Shown here: one piece after another, positions 5,868-6,185 of the stretch | How the letters are laid out: the number at the start of each line of letters is the position of its first letter | Position numbering within the stretch: the first letter of the stretch is position 1 | From: Bacteroidia bacterium | GTDB lineage: Bacteria > Planctomycetota > Phycisphaerae > Phycisphaerales > SM1A02 | Assembly: GCA_030054235.1 (NCBI GenBank) | Contig: JASGCG010000107.1 | Span: 1 to 6,185 of the forward strand | DNA: 6,185 bases | Reading direction: 5' to 3' | Notes under the pieces: model-generated | Told to the model about the DNA's origin: nothing | The model's input: only the letters and a program-made list of their open reading frames with translations | Database searches by the model: none | Translations under genes and position numbers: made by a program

Positions 5868-6185
5868 ATGGCCATCCGCGACAGCGAGATCGTCGACGTC
5901 ACCCCGAAGCGCCTCGATTCCACCGAGAGCCTCTTCGTGGTCAACGTCATCAAGGGGCTCGGGACCACGCTGCGCCACTGCTTCCAGAACATCGGCCGCG
6001 ACGGGAAGAACAAGGACACCCTGTGGGTGGTCCAATACCCCGAGGAAAAGCGAGACGACCGCCCCGTCGAGGACGGTGGCCAGTACCGCCCCTACTTCCG
6101 CGGCGTGCACCGGCTGAACAAGGACGAGGACGGCCGCGTGCGCTGCGTGGCCTGCTTCATGTGCGCCACGGCGTGCCCCGCAAAG
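5868..6185 (+). CDS. nuoI: NADH-quinone oxidoreductase subunit I (NuoI), N-terminal part
   Basis: This is a partial gene cut by the right edge of the window (106 codons seen). NuoI is the peripheral-arm ferredoxin-like subunit of respiratory complex I whose two 4Fe-4S clusters pass electrons toward quinone. Visible here are an N-terminal helix with LFVVNVIKGLGTTLRHCF at about 22-39, the conserved QYPEE at 56-60, a YRPYFRGVHRL segment at 73-83, and the first cluster motif CxxCxxCxxxCP with Cys93, 96, 99 and 103. The second cluster motif should lie beyond the window. The ATG at 5868 has no clear ribosome site and sits just after a candidate -10. nuoI commonly follows nuoH in complex I operons; here it begins a transcript divergent from the atp genes. 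A related 4Fe-4S ferredoxin-type protein is a less likely alternative. Confidence 0.9.
   Translation, partial: MAIRDSEIVDVTPKRLDSTESLFVVNVIKGLGTTLRHCFQNIGRDGKNKDTLWVVQYPEEKRDDRPVEDGGQYRPYFRGVHRLNKDEDGRVRCVACFMCATACPAK

Noticed and set aside
1..6185. CRISPR array, tRNA, rRNA, insertion sequence or phage genes
   Set aside because: No regularly spaced direct repeats, cloverleaf, rRNA segments, transposase or terminal inverted repeats were seen on either strand.

Overview
This is a GC-rich bacterial window built around a partial F-type ATP synthase operon on the minus strand. Reading from right to left, the order is an AtpZ-like gene (5813-5505), an AtpI-like four-helix membrane protein (5512-5003), atpB (5006-3996), atpE (3888-3574), atpF (3463-2942), atpH (2917-2321) and atpA (2260-704). 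Together these encode the whole Fo membrane sector (a, c, b), the delta stalk subunit and the alpha subunit, plus two small assembly or ion-handling accessory proteins. Subunits gamma, beta and epsilon (atpG, atpD, atpC) are not in the window: a hairpin plus T-tract terminator (601-625, minus strand) lies about 80 bases after the atpA stop. The enzyme must be completed from another locus, so the operon is split.

The left end (1-589, plus strand) holds a small gene pair converging on the atp operon: a DUF433 (VapB-type antitoxin-like) protein overlapping a DUF5615 (PIN-like nuclease, toxin-like) protein. This is a predicted toxin-antitoxin type cassette, sitting where atpG would be in the classical gene order. 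The right end (5868-6185, plus strand) holds the first 106 codons of a NuoI-like subunit of respiratory complex I, transcribed divergently from the atp genes across only 54 bases. A proton-pumping dehydrogenase component and the proton-consuming ATP synthase therefore share one short intergenic region.

Regulatory structure is concentrated in the two wide gaps flanking atpE. The atpB-atpE gap carries a CTACACT box followed by a perfect 9-bp stem-loop, consistent with an extra promoter and a protected 5' end for the c-subunit message. The atpE-atpF gap carries a 13-of-14-pair stem-loop with two competing alternatives. The same CTACACT box lies just before nuoI. Elsewhere the operon is tightly packed, with 4- and 8-base overlaps at its head and GAGG-type ribosome sites before most genes.

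Taxon: the NuoI cysteine motif, the signal-like N-terminus on the c subunit and the His-rich tail on subunit a would fit Planctomycetota (perhaps Phycisphaerae) or another deep-branching GC-rich group. This is an inference from impression, not a search, and is held with low confidence. The c-ring lacks the sodium ligands known from Ilyobacter, so the ATP synthase is most likely proton-driven. I see no convincing unknown system here. The most interesting points are the truncated operon with a toxin-antitoxin-like pair at its end, the RNA structures around atpE, and the histidine-rich tail of AtpB.
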